A stretch of 64,000 bases of DNA from NCBI GenBank assembly GCA_036785325.1, contig JAXIVH010000001.1, positions 13,580,879 to 13,644,878 of the forward strand. Direction: 5' to 3'. Of this stretch, positions 12,843 through 24,110 are shown piece by piece. Source of the DNA: Urophycis tenuis. Taxonomy: Eukaryota > Chordata > Actinopteri > Gadiformes > Phycidae. The stretch's first letter is position 1; every line of letters begins with the position of its first letter. The notes below the pieces were generated by a model that saw only the letters and a list, made by a program, of their open reading frames with translations, did not search any database and had not been told where the DNA came from. The translations under genes and the position numbers were made by a program.

Positions 12843-13267
12843 ACAACCCAGTCTCACGGCAATTTGTGAAATAGTCATGAAATAGTCCTAATCTATTGAT
12901 TCGTGTACATGGACACGAATCGTGACACTCAGCATGAATTTCATTGTAATCCTAACCCTAACCCTAACCCAAACCCTAACCTTAACCCCAACCCCTAACA
13001 ATGATATCCTAGGGTTAGGATATCATTAAAAGAGAACTGGCGGCGGGTCCTTGGGCAGCCTTAGCTGGTGTCTTCACCAAGAGTCTCATGGGTACTGTAG
13101 TATTTACTGTAAAACGTGGTGCATGCACGAAAGATACTTCCATTGAAATACATTAGATTGAAAGTCATGCTGAGTGTCACGAAAAATAAGGAAATTCGTG
13201 TCCATGTACACGAATCAATAGATTACATTTCGCGACTATTTCACGAACTGCCATGAGACTGTGTTGT
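12843..13267. mobile_element. Palindromic (foldback) element with telomere-like repeats inside
   Basis: The left arm starts acaacccagtctcac and the right arm, read inverted, starts acaacacagtctcat. The arms stay alignable for over 100 bp, sharing the block atctattgattcgtgtacat and a block around gtgacactcagcatga. The pentamer gatat sits immediately outside both ends (12838-12842 and 13268-13272), a possible target duplication. The centre holds several ccctaa units (about 12953-12995) and a short palindrome around cctagggttaggatatcatt. There is no open reading frame. It resembles a non-autonomous DNA transposon; the superfamily was not identified. Confidence 0.65.
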
Positions 13268-13439
13268 GATATATGTGGGAGTCTGTCTTTCAGTCAAAGA
13301 GTCACAGCTTTCACACTGAAGACACAGACATGGGGGTGAAAGGGGGAAAGTATGTGGAAATGATTTTGTTACTTTACTATGTAATTCTCATATCATGTTT
13401 GGTATCATTTTGATTACCACTGTAAGTGTAGTAAAATGG

Positions 13440-15180
13440 TCTTGGTCTCATAAGGGAGGTGGGTGGGTATCATACGAAACTGAAAGAGGTTACACAGGAA
13501 ATTAGGCAATGCCCAGTCAGCTCCACTCAAGATTAACCATCCATGTGGACCCATGGGAACCAACAGCAAATGGTCTTAGAAAACAGATTACTCATTATGT
13601 GGTCTCCTCCTCCTTGGGCAAGCTCGTCACCAGGGATGTGAAGGACACCGCTGCGCGTCAAGCTACCAGCGATAACCTCAACACGTGGCTCTCAGCTGTG
13701 GACAAGTCAGGACTTCCTGGGAAGTTCAAAGCCTGGATCTATCAGCATGGCATCCTGCCTCGCCTCCTCTGGCCGCTGCTGATGTATGAATTCCCAATGA
13801 CCACCGTGGAGGCTTTTGAGAGGAAGATCAGCTCCTCCCTGTGCAGGTGGCTTGGCCTGCCACGGAGCCTAAGCAGCGTTGCTTTGTTTGGGCACAACAC
13901 CAAGCTGCAGCTTCCTTTCAGCAGTCTAGCAGAGGAGTTCAAGGTTTCCCGGGCTAGAGAAGTCCTGCTCTACAGAGATTCTGCAGATGGAAAAGTAGCT
14001 CCAGCAGGTGTGGAGATCAGAACAGGAAGGAAGTGGCGTGCCCAGCATGCAGTGGAGTGGGCAGAGGCGAGGCTGCGGCACAGCACCCTGGTGGGGACCG
14101 TGGCTACTGGTCGGGCTGGACTGGGTAGCAACCCAAAACCATGCTACGGCAGAGCCAGAGGAAGGGAGAGGCGAAAGCTTGTCCAGGAGGAGGTTCGTGC
14201 CGAGGTGGAGGAGGCTCGTTTCAGCAGATCGGTGGGCATGAGCAAGCAGGAAGCCTGGACCAAGTGGGAGCACATAGCTGGCCGTAAGATCACCTGGACC
14301 GAACTCTGGAAGGTGGAGCCACACCAGTTTAAGTTCTTGGTCAGATCAGTTTATGACGTCCTCCCAAATCCTGCCAACCTGTTCACCTGGGGCCTAACAG
14401 ACTCACCTGTGTGCCAGCTCTGTCAGAAAAGAGGTTCATTAGAACACATCCTCAGCAGTTGCTCGAAGGCCTTGGGAGATGGCAGGTATCGCTGGCGCCA
14501 CGACCAGGTCCTGCGGGCAATAGCAGACACCATCTGCACTGGCATCAACACCAGTAAGCGGCAACACCCAACCAAGAGCACGATCACCTTTGTCCGAGCA
14601 GGGGAGAAACCTCAACCCTCCAAGAAGACCCTGGGGGGCCTGCTCACAACAGCAAGGGATTGGCAGCTCCTGGTTGACCTAGGCAGGCAGTTGTGATTCC
14701 CAGACATCATCGCAACCACGACACTCCGGCCAGACATGGTCTTGATGTCTGGAGCCAGCAAGTAGGTGGTGCTCCTTGAGCTAACTGTCCCCTGGGAAAA
14801 CAGAATGGAGGAAGCGCAGGAGAGGAAGAGGGCGAAGTACGTCGACCTTGTGGCTGAGTGTCGGAGGAATGGGTGGAAGGCCCGCTGCGAGCCTATCGAG
14901 GTGGGCTGCAGGGGTCTTGCGGGTAAGTCCTTACACCGGGTCCTGGGGCTCCTTGGGATTTGTGGACTGCATAGGCGAAGAGCCATCAAAAACACCCTGG
15001 AAGCATCTGAGAAGGCTTCACGTTGGCTCTGGTTGAGGAGGGGGGAGGCATGGCGTAGTGCGCTACCTGGACACAAGTCGGGGGACTGATCACCCCTGTC
15101 TGGGTCGCCCGGGTGAGGGTGTCTGATGAAGACCCGAAACACCCTATGACCCTGGGAGCATCACTGATGATGTGTCCAGG
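13440..15180 (+). mobile_element. LINE with restriction-like endonuclease, 5'-truncated and broken
   Basis: The body at 13509-14696 encodes 395 aa running from the end of the reverse transcriptase (KAWIYQHGILPRLLWPLL, then RRWLGLPRSLS-like text) to a zinc-knuckle CQLCQKRGSLEHILSSC and GRYRWRHDQVLRAIAD. After two stops (TGA at 14694-14696, TAG at 14763-14765) the same frame continues with RPDMVLMSGASK, VVLLELTVPWENRMEEAQER and RASRWLWLRRGE-like text up to about 15060. That is the PD-(D/E)XK restriction-like endonuclease and C-terminal domain of R2/R4-type LINEs. The first part of the reverse transcriptase is absent, so the copy is 5'-truncated. The exact clade is not assigned. Confidence 0.82.
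13509..14696 (+). pseudogene. LINE polyprotein remnant (RT C-terminus and zinc knuckle)
   Basis: This is the long open part of the element above: 395 codons without a break, from the RT thumb region to just before the endonuclease. The zinc knuckle CxxC-x7-H-x4-C is intact at about residues 301-316. It is a remnant because the reverse transcriptase catalytic part is missing upstream and stop codons separate it from the endonuclease domain. The length of the intact frame suggests a fairly recent insertion. Confidence 0.78.
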
Positions 15181-15621
15181 TTGCACCATGAGGTGTATTA
15201 TAGTACTAAACAACACCATTGTATAACTGGGAAAACAGTAGGGACACAATAGACACTGCTCTTGGAAGCTATCTGTATCCAGAACTTCCCATTCTTCATG
15301 CGTGTAGCCACATTCCTACCACCCAGGTATTTTCATTCTTTGATTATTGTTTTGCATACTGTATGTTTTTCTGTCGTCCTTTATAGTGTTTTCAATATTC
15401 ATTCATTACTGCTTTTATTTTGCTATTTGGTTAGTAACTTGTACATGTCTAATAAAGTGTTTTTCTAAGTTGAATATTCTAGTCCAACCGAATTTGAGTT
15501 CAATAGATTCGTGAGATGTTCTGCTATGGATATGATTATAATAGCGAGTCGTATTTCCTGTGACGACAGCAGAAATAGCTGGTCGATGAGAACCGTAGTT
15601 GAACGAGTGGACACGTAGGCT

Positions 15622-16279
15622 GATAATCATGTTCACTCGGGTTTATCCAGTCTCATTAATCACTACGAAGGATAATTCTAAGTAAGCCACCTAGGGCTTG
15701 GTATATGAATGAAAGTAATCTACCTAAGATCCGGTAGGGGCCAACGGGGGGGAGATTGATAATCATGTTCACTCACCCCTGTCCTCCAGGACCTCCACTG
15801 GCTTCCTGTCCCTCACTGCATCACTTACAAACTCCTCCTGTTTACATTCATGACCATCCACAACCTCGCCCTTCCCTACCTGTCTGACCTCCTGCACATC
15901 ACCATCCCCACTCGTTCCCTTAGATCCTCCTCCTCCATCCACCTGTCCGTGCCCCCTGCCCGCCTCAGCACTCTGGGGGGCAGAGCCTTCAGTCGCTCGG
16001 CTCCACAGCTCTGGAACACCTTGCCACCTGACCTCCGGAACTGTGACTCTCTCCCCCTTTTCAAATCACACCTCAAAACCCACCTCTTCCGGATTGCCTA
16101 CTCCCTCTAACCTCCTTGCTTCCTCTTATACTTGCCCTTTTTATATTTATTTTGTCTTATTATGTTGATCTTTTCTACCATGGTCCTTTTTAACATGTGA
16201 TTTGTATATTTCATTATGTGATTTTAATTTATTCTGTCTGTACAGTGTCCTTGAGTGACCTGAAAGGCGCTGAAAGGCG

Positions 16280-16313
<34 letters not shown>

Positions 16314-16455
16314 GTAGTAGTATTATTAGTATTAGTAGTAGTAGTAGTATGTTCACTCGTGTTTATCCGGTCTCATGGCTGCTGAGGTTGATTATGAGTA
16401 ATCACCCTAGTACTCGGTAGACAAATGATAGTAGTTTGCCTCAGATCCGGTAGGG
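15622..16455. repeat. About 135-bp sequence present twice, second copy split by an L2 insertion
   Basis: The segment at 15622-15740 (catgttcactcgggtttatc ... agatccggtaggg) recurs as 15757-15774 plus 16359-16455, which carries the same start and the same end agatccggtaggg. The L2 fragment at 15775-16348 interrupts the second copy. I do not recognise the repeat family. Confidence 0.7.
15775..16348 (+). mobile_element. L2/CR1-type LINE 3' end with target-site duplication
   Basis: The frame from about 15780 to 16110 encodes the well-known C-terminus of fish L2-like reverse transcriptases: LQDLHWLPV, then PYLSDLL, RSLRSS, GGRAFSRSAPQLWNTLPPDL and FKSHLKTHLFR, ending in TAA. The 3' tail has ctgaaaggcgctgaaaggcg followed by (ATT)n and (AGT)n. 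The 10-bp word atgttcactc flanks it exactly (15765-15774 and 16349-16358). It is a 5'-truncated insertion. Confidence 0.85.
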
Positions 16456-16714
16456 TATGAAGAGCCATGGTATTCATCTATGCAGGGAAAATCTAAGGAT
16501 CAGGAAGGACATCTCAACTCTATCCAATCATCCGGGGTTAGCCTGCCCCCTGAGGGAAACCGGTCAGAGTTAATGTTTTAACTGCACACAGTGCAGTTTT
16601 TGTTCTTAGCTTCTTAGTTAATTAATAATAGATATTATGAGACAGAGAGGGAGCCAGAGAGAGAAGGAGGGCTGGGGAGACGAGAGCAACAGACAGTGAG
16701 AGAGAGACAGAATC

Positions 16715-16870
16715 CGATAGTTCAGTGTCTTGATCAAGGACACTTCGACATGCGGACAGTTGGAGGAGGGGAGGGGATTGAACTGTCGACCCAACGGTTA
16801 GTGGACGACCCGCTCTGTCCACCCGCTCTGTCCAATACTGCTGCCACTTAATGGGGGGGGGGGGGGGGCT
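16715..16870 (-). mobile_element. tRNA-derived SINE remnant plus G run
   Basis: It shares cttcgacatgcggacagttg and gtggacgacccgctctgtcc with the SINE at 1375-1690, and carries a box-B-like GGTTCGAC-type stretch on the minus strand, weakly conserved. The head is degenerate and followed by a G run of about 16 at 16853-16868. Confidence 0.5.
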
Positions 16871-17407
16871 CACGAGAAGGTCAACATGTCCACACATGAA
16901 CATGTTTTAGCATACTTTGAAATGTGCACAATGTACTATACAATAATGTGCATGTAAATGTGAATGCTTTGAACCATTACTATGCTTAATATTTGCTTAG
17001 CGCTTAGTATTATGCATACAAAGCATGTAAGCATTCTGTAATTTCCCAGCCTGGGGTCAACAAAGTATAGCTATCTACTGTATCTATCGATGTAATGCAG
17101 ACTTGCCAAGGGGAACCAGTGGGGGCAGGTTGTGGAAATTCTCAGAGAAAGAGAACAAACTTGGGTTGCCTTTGTTGACTTTGTGTTGCAATGCACGATG
17201 AACACATTAAACCAGCAATATATGTCACTTTTTAAACTAGATGTTCAGACATTCAGTTTAATGCTTGGTTAAGTCAGGATTTTTGCCACAGGTGGCAATC
17301 ATTCACTGTCAATTTGCTCTTGTCTCGTCACCAGTCAATACTTAACAGGCCTTCAGGATGTAACTAGCTTCGAGGTTATCTCCTGAACAATCAGACAGTC
17401 AGACTCT

Positions 17408-17412
17408 CAGTG

Positions 17413-17508
<96 letters not shown>

Positions 17509-17527
17509 GGGGGGGGGGGGGGGGGGG
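17408..17527. repeat. (GA)n followed by G homopolymer
   Basis: About 95 bp of pure GA dinucleotides run into a G tract of roughly 18. Polyserine/leucine and proline frames on the minus strand are artefacts. Confidence 0.97.
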
Positions 17528-17654
17528 CAGAAACAGAGTCCTTGGGTCATTTCCAGTTCCCTCAGAGGGGGCCATGACCTGACCGAAAAAAGCACTCCCA
17601 CTCCTATTGCGCCAGTTTCCATGGCGAGGAGTCCAAACACTCATCCGCTATCGC

Positions 17655-17722
17655 CCTACTAGGAAGAGTAGGGCGTACCGGGGAGGCCCTACTAGGAAGA
17701 GTAGGGCCTACCGGGGAGGCCC
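17655..17722. repeat. Two-copy 33-bp tandem duplication
   Basis: gccctactaggaagagtagg followed by gcgtaccggggag occurs twice in a row with one base change (gcg versus gcc). The unit contains short inverted words (ccctac/gtaggg). Confidence 0.85.
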
Positions 17723-18477
17723 CTCGGGGCTTGGCGGAGGGTGGGGACGTCGGTGTTGAAGCCTCCATGAAGTGCTCTGAGAGCCCAGAGCGCCTCACAA
17801 AGCCAAAGAAACCTTCGGCTTGTTAGTTTAGTTCATGTCACGTTTGCTTGTTCTCACCAGATCCAGTTCTGCTGCGGAGCATCGCTGTTACTGCAGGACC
17901 GTGGAGTCTCTATGTAACAGTGCAACTCATCATTAGGAGAGAGCGTATATGCCGTGGCTCCCAGGGATGGCCAGCTGTTACCGCGGTAGTGATGGCACGC
18001 TGTAGCTCTCTAACATCTCGCTGTGTCATCGCTTGCCAGATTAACCAATCAACGAAGGCAGGTTGCAGGTCATCCATTGCAAAAGCTTCTAATTCACAGC
18101 TCTGTACCCCTGCTCTGGCCTGAAGGCACCCCGTCACTATTCATGTCCTGTAGTTTAACCTTCAGCACTTTGGCTCCCTCATCTGGCACCAGGGACCGAG
18201 AGAGCTTCCTTTCTGCTCCGGTCTGAAGCCATTCTAAAACGCACTGTAGGCCTAACTGCTTTACTGCCATTAAAAAAAAAAAAAAAAAAAAAAAACATCC
18301 TCTGGGGGATGAGCTTGTAATTTCAACCGTAGTTTCCAACAACGTTTCTCTTTTTCACCGCGGGGTACTCCTTATGCCTGTCTGAAGACGTACCCCTTAT
18401 ACGTAGGCCTACTATAAAACAAATGTTAGCTTGTGGAAGAAGAGCTAAATTCACCATCCATGTCCCCCTGACTGCAG

Positions 18478-18559
18478 GCTCTGCGGTTGCTCTCAGCATT
18501 CAGTCCTTTAAATGGAGATGTTTGACGCGGGAGTCCCGGCCGTGATGTATTGGAGAACG
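18478..18559 (+). other. Exon-like segment upstream of synpo2 (possible 5' exon)
   Basis: A good acceptor (tccccctgactgcag) and a good donor (ACG then gtaagg) frame 82 bp. All three frames are closed if read from the acceptor, so it could only be a leader exon. The ATG at 18512 gives MEMFDAGVPAVMYWRT open to the donor. I do not recognise the peptide. Assignment to synpo2 rests only on position and strand. Confidence 0.3.
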
Positions 18560-19112
18560 GTAAGGGCAGCAAAACCTCCCTGTGTAAACATCGGGTTGAC
18601 AAAGAAAAAAAACAACACAGAGGCTCTTGTTAGTTTCGCTGATGGCGGACGGGCGGCCGCTCCCGGCGCAGGCATACCATTCCATTTAGAGGGAGTCGGG
18701 GCTGAGTCTGGCCAGGCCCGCGCTTCCAACTGGGGATCGGAATATTCTCCTGCAGGCCCCGCGGTTTACGCTGCTCAAACGTCCGCCGTGGTTGCAATAC
18801 CTGCGCTGACACGTGACGACGTGGCTGTATTGATCTTTGAATGCTTCACATTGTTGGCATTGTGTTGATTTATAGAACCCATAGGGGCTTATATATTGCT
18901 AAATATGATTCGCTATATGCTTAGTGATCCTATGGAATTGATAGTCTGTATTCTGGATCATATTATTATAATGTGATGTACGTCCTATTTGGACCTAAAG
19001 TATATCAATGGGATACATCAGGGAAATAAGAATGTTTGTATTTCCTTTTATCCCAATAAAGCTATTCTGGTGCCTTCGTAGACCCTGAGAACCTACATCC
19101 ATCCTTCAGCAG

Positions 19113-19604
19113 ATGGAGCCGGGTCCTGAAGACCTCAACCTCCTGAAGGGTCAGCACCATGACCGCTGTTCCGGGTCTGAAGGCTCTCTGGAGTCCTGCG
19201 ACCTCTATACCAGCGATGAGGAAGACTATCTCGCTCACCTGGAACCCACTCAAACCCTCCAGTACGTCCCCGACGCCCCGCCAGACCGTTCCTTGGACCC
19301 GCAGGAGGAGGAGGAGGGCAGGAAGATGAAGATTCTTCTGGTGATGGCCCGAGTGACCAAGCCGCTGGGTGGGGGCTCTCCGGGGCCCGTACCCCACCCC
19401 CCAGGAGCCTCGCGAATGCCTAGCCTCAGCTCTGAGCGGCCCCTCTCCCTGGCCATGTATCACGCACCCCCCCCTCCTCCTCCCCCCTCCCCCCCCCCAC
19501 CCCCCGCCACCATGACATGACCTTGACCCGAGACGTGGCCCCGGTGGAACCCCTGATAGACGCCAGCAGCGGCAGGTGGCCCCCCTGCCGGACCCCCTGC
19601 CGAG
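19113..19604 (+). CDS. Putative upstream synpo2 exon (acidic/proline-rich), frame uncertain
   Basis: Just after a ccttcagcag acceptor, an open frame begins with ATG at 19113 and gives a 135-aa acidic then proline-rich peptide (SGSEGSLESCDLYTSDEEDY ... LSLAMYH followed by polyproline), ending in TGA at 19518-19520 just after C-rich runs. In the next frame the sequence continues MTLTRDVAPVEPLIDASSG to a good donor (CGAG then gtgagg at 19605). A length change in the C runs (19465-19506) could join the two. Codon choice and the splice signals suggest a real exon. It lies 1.7 kb upstream of the synpo2 main exon on the same strand, but I could not match the peptide to a known synaptopodin segment. 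Confidence 0.4.
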
Positions 19605-19847
19605 GTGAGGGTCGGGGGTTGTGGCCAGGGGGGTGGGGGCCAAAGAGCAATGGGGGGGAGGCTGAGTCTTCAGAAGGAGAAGAAGGAGGAGGGTGCAGGG
19701 AAACACCTCCTGCTGTCTCCTCAGGAATCCGGCCCCAGGGTTGCTGAGCAGGCAGAGCAGTGCAGCGCTGTGGTGCAGCGGGCAGACCGGCGCAGACCTG
19801 ACAGCGACAGGAGACGACAGGCACGTAAGTAGCTGTCCCTCTCTCTT

Positions 19848-19884
<37 letters not shown>

Positions 19885-20900
19885 GGTTCTCTCGTGTGTG
19901 GAAGACAGAGGGGCGAGCTGCTCCATGGTCAGGATCTGCTGGTTAACATGTTTCAATCATACAACCTTCAACACACTTTTTTGTGGAATCCCATGCATGC
20001 GTGGATATGTGGGATATGCCATGCCGTGATTTGGACAAGTTAGGTGTTAAGTATTATTATCGCTGAGTATCTGAATATTTTAAGGTGCACCTTATTTAAG
20101 GTAGTGTGCACAAACTTATGAACCATTTGAGGTTACATTACGACCAAAAGTCATTGCAGAAATATGTGAACTGGATCAGCAGACGGCAGAACGTTGATTC
20201 CCTCCCTGCGGGACTCCGCGGTGGGCTGAATTCTCCCCGGGGTGTGCTGGTGAGAACAGGGACCAGAATAACGCAGCCAGGCCCATGATGAGCCAAGCAG
20301 AAAAGCGTTTGACGGACAGCGCCGCGTGTCTGCCTGTCACCCGATCCCCCGCTGGCCGCGGGGGATCGGGCTCGCCTTGGAGGGCCGGCCAGCCGCTCCC
20401 CCGGCCCACGGACCCCCGCGCCGGGCCTGTAACCCAATATGGGCTTTTATTAGCGGCCTTGCATCAGCGGGAGCACATAAATACAGAAATGCATTCGCTT
20501 ATTATTAGTGTTCTTGATGAAGCAAGAACATGAAGACAGTATTTGTATATGTTATGATTATTATGGCTATTCTTTTGATTATGATTATGGTTATGATTTG
20601 ACTATTTGACTATTTTTGTGATTGTTAGTATTAATAGTATTGTTAATTATTATGACTAACAAATATTAATATTGCCTGTAATATAAATTTTGCATGTAAT
20701 ATTTTACTGTACTGCTGTATGAGTGAAAGAAACTATTGTAATTGTATTCTAATATCATTAATAAATACCTATTACTATCATTTCTATAGGGTTATATTAT
20801 GGTTATTAGGGTTTTATAATATTGTGAAATATATGATCAATATATACATCCCATCTTTGCTCCCTTAACCTCGTTTTAATTGTTCTTCTTGTCACACTTT

Positions 20901-20952
<52 letters not shown>

Positions 20953-21292
20953 GGCTGAGTCACATTGAGAGTGAATCAGAGAGGCACGTGAGGGAGACCA
21001 CATCTAAATGTAAACACAGCGCTCTCTCTCCTCACCGATGCGCCGGACCCTCGAGATAAGGGCGCCCTGCTGTTCACAAAGCGCCGTCACAGGATCAGAG
21101 GGTTCACGCCGCTCAGCCACGGCACCGCCTGGAGCCACCGCGCCCACCAGGACCGTGTAGAGGAGGACCCCGGCCACACGGCAGCGAGCGATCCAGAGCA
21201 AGAGGAGGACTACCCCCCACCCCCCCCCCCCCCCCCCACCCCCCTGTCGCCGAGAGCCCCACGTGGAGCCGGTCTGGGCCAGCGCTGAAGAG
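19605..21292. other. Interval before the synpo2 main exon
   Basis: No coding signal was recognised. It contains (TC)n at about 19836-19885 and 20901-20950, a GC-rich patch at 20190-20440, and C runs at 21213-21243. An in-frame TAG at 21158-21160 precedes the synpo2 start. The stretch 20950-21292 is GC-rich and could be a 5' UTR or promoter for a short synpo2 transcript, which is inference only. Confidence 0.4.
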
Positions 21293-24043
21293 ATGGAGGG
21301 ACTGTCCGGTACCGGAGGCAAAGGGGTCTCCATGTTCGCCCGGCGCCGCCAGCGGCTGGACGAGATGGCTCAGGAGCAGGAGGAGCAGGAGGAGCTGAGG
21401 AGCAGGGGCCCGGCGGCGGCGGCGGAGGGCGGCGGCCGGCAGGTGGTCCAGGAGGTCTGGGACCGCCCGGAGGAAACGTACATGCGGCCTGACCCGGCCC
21501 CGCGGCAGCCCTGCGTGGACGCCGGCCCCCCGCCGGCCGCAGAGCGCCAGGAAGTTGCTCCGCCCGCGAGCGAGTGGGTCCCCGAGCCGAAGCCTCTGGT
21601 GCCCAACCGGACCGCCAAGCCCTTTGGGGTTATAAATAGCAGCGCGGCCACCGCGCCGTCAAGTGTTAACGCCCCCGTGGCAAAGAAACATGAACTGAAA
21701 TTCAAGGTACGGGTGCCCGTCAACACCAGCAGCGCACAGGTGTGGTCCCCCACCGGGGACATCATCGCCTCCAGGGACGAGCGCATATCGGTTCCGGCCA
21801 AGAAGACGGGCAGCCTCCCGGGGTCCAAGCGGAGGGTCGCTGGCAAACAGGCGTCCGGGCCGGCGAACGGGCCGGGCCAGCTGCAGAACCAGGGGGACAG
21901 GAAGTCCTACGTTGAACCGGAGGAAGACTTCTTCAGTCTGGGCGCGGAGGCGTGCAACTTCATGCAGCCGAGGTCCGTGAAACTAAAGATCCCCCCTCCC
22001 GTGGCGCCGAAGCCCGCGGTACACCAGGACCGCCAGCCCTGGTTGAGCCCTCCCCCTGAACCCTTCAACCCACCCAGGAGTCCGGTGACGCCGTCCTTCT
22101 CCAGCCCCGCGGGGCCTCCAGGACAGCCTCACGCCTCTCAGCAGGACCGGCACGGGTTCCAGCAGACTCCCAGCAGTGCCCCGTTTCAAACCACCGCCGA
22201 TGCCTGGGCTCCGGCGGGTGCATATGCCCAGAATCAACCCCAACGCAGCAGGAATAGCTGGGGCGCACAGCCCACTCAGTCGCCTGTGGGGATGACGGCC
22301 GTCAGTCCAGCCGGTAGCCCAGCCTACCCGCTCTCATCGTCTTCATGGAATAAGCCTGACGTCCCTAACTCCACTGCGTCTTGCCCACCGCAACTAAGGC
22401 AGCCACCAAAGGGGGCGGGTCCAACCCCCAGGGGTCCAGCCAGAGCTGCTCAGCCTCAGCAGCCCGCTGGACCGACTCTGATGGGCAGAGGAGCGGAGCT
22501 GTTCGCTAGGAGGCAGTCCCGGATGGAGAAGTTTGTGGTGGATTCCGACACGGTGCAAGCCAACCGAGCCAGGTCATCGTCCCCCACCCCCTCTCTCCCC
22601 AACTCCTGGAGGTACTCCTCCATTGTCCGCGCCCCGCCCCCCCTGTCCTACAACCCCATCCTCGCTCCCTTCTACCCCCCGGCGGCCACGAAGCAACCCC
22701 CTTCAACGAGTCCCAAGATTAAAGCCAAGAACAGGGACAAGCCCAAACCCCAAAAGCACCTGAGCAGCTTGGAGGTGATGAAGCATCAGCCCTACCAGTT
22801 GGACTCCTCCCTCTTCAGATACGAAGCCGTCCCCGAGGCACCGAGCCCAAAACCCTCCGCGTCACCGGCACCCGCGTTTGCTCCGGTCCCTAAACCTAGA
22901 AAACCCAGATCTGCCCCCTCTCACTCTCTTGGTAGGAATAAGCCTGAGGCGCCTGGCCAAATGAAGCCAAATGCCCCTTCTTGTTCTCCCTCCGGAATGG
23001 TAAGTTCCCCAAACGCTCCCAAGCTCCAGCACACGTCTCCTGCTGAGCCTCGCTCGCCTGTCAGACCGCTGGACGCCAAGCCCGCGGCGGCGTCCGCTGC
23101 CCCCCAGCACACACACGGCAGCCAGCCGCTGAGCTCCTCCAGCCAACAGCACGCTGCCTCCGCCGCCACTAGCTTAGCCCTCTTCTCTCCCGCGTCGCTC
23201 ATCGCTCGAGGCGCTCGACAAATGGCTCCCAAGCCGACGTTTTCAGCCAAGAAGCCGGTGGCCACAAACAGGCAGTGGAGGCCCGTCGCTGTCCAACTCT
23301 AGTTTCAATACGTTACGTTGTTCTGAGCTAATGCGGCAAAAAAAAAAAAAAAAAAAAAAAACTTTAGCTAAACATTCTACGTTTGCACCTTAACGACATG
23401 CATCTCAGATATAAAATGTCTGTTTTTCAGGTAAATAGATTTCGTTTGAGCTTCGTGTGCGACTCCTAGGCGGCTGTAAAAAAAAAAAAAACCCTGAGTT
23501 GTCTTCTTAAGGTTTGGACGTTGCAGTGCTTCAGCGCTGCAGCTTGGCCACCCCTAGTGGTGAGACATCATCACCAGGACAAATACCAATAACATGAATG
23601 GGCTTCATCAGCAAACTCTAACTTGAGGGTTGCGTAGGAGCTGCTCAAAATAAAAAAAAAAGGCCGGCATATGGCTTGGGCGCTCTCAGGATGTGCCCAT
23701 GTGTGCTCACTACTGTGCTAGTGGTCTGTACTATGGATTAGATTTTATGTTCAACATAAATCCCATTTAAATGTCACTCATGTTGCCTAAAAGTTATAGT
23801 CCAGGACCATAAAGGTGAGCCTTCTGGACGTCCGGGACAGCTGTTAGTTGGCCTACTTGGCTCCAGGATTAGATCAAGTGAAATCCATGATTCATGGTAT
23901 TATTTATGATCATAATTATGCTGTAAATCAATCACTGTGATGGGGGATGTGTATGCACTTCGTTAGGGGGATGGATTGCAATTCCTTCAGTCTCATTCCA
24001 AACTTTAATGGTGCAATCCAAGCTTAAAGCGTTGTATGATCGA

Positions 24044-24110
<67 letters not shown>

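Noticed and set aside
12950..13010. Telomere end or chromosome terminus
   Set aside because: Only a few degenerate CCCTAA units inside a palindromic element, with unique sequence on both sides.
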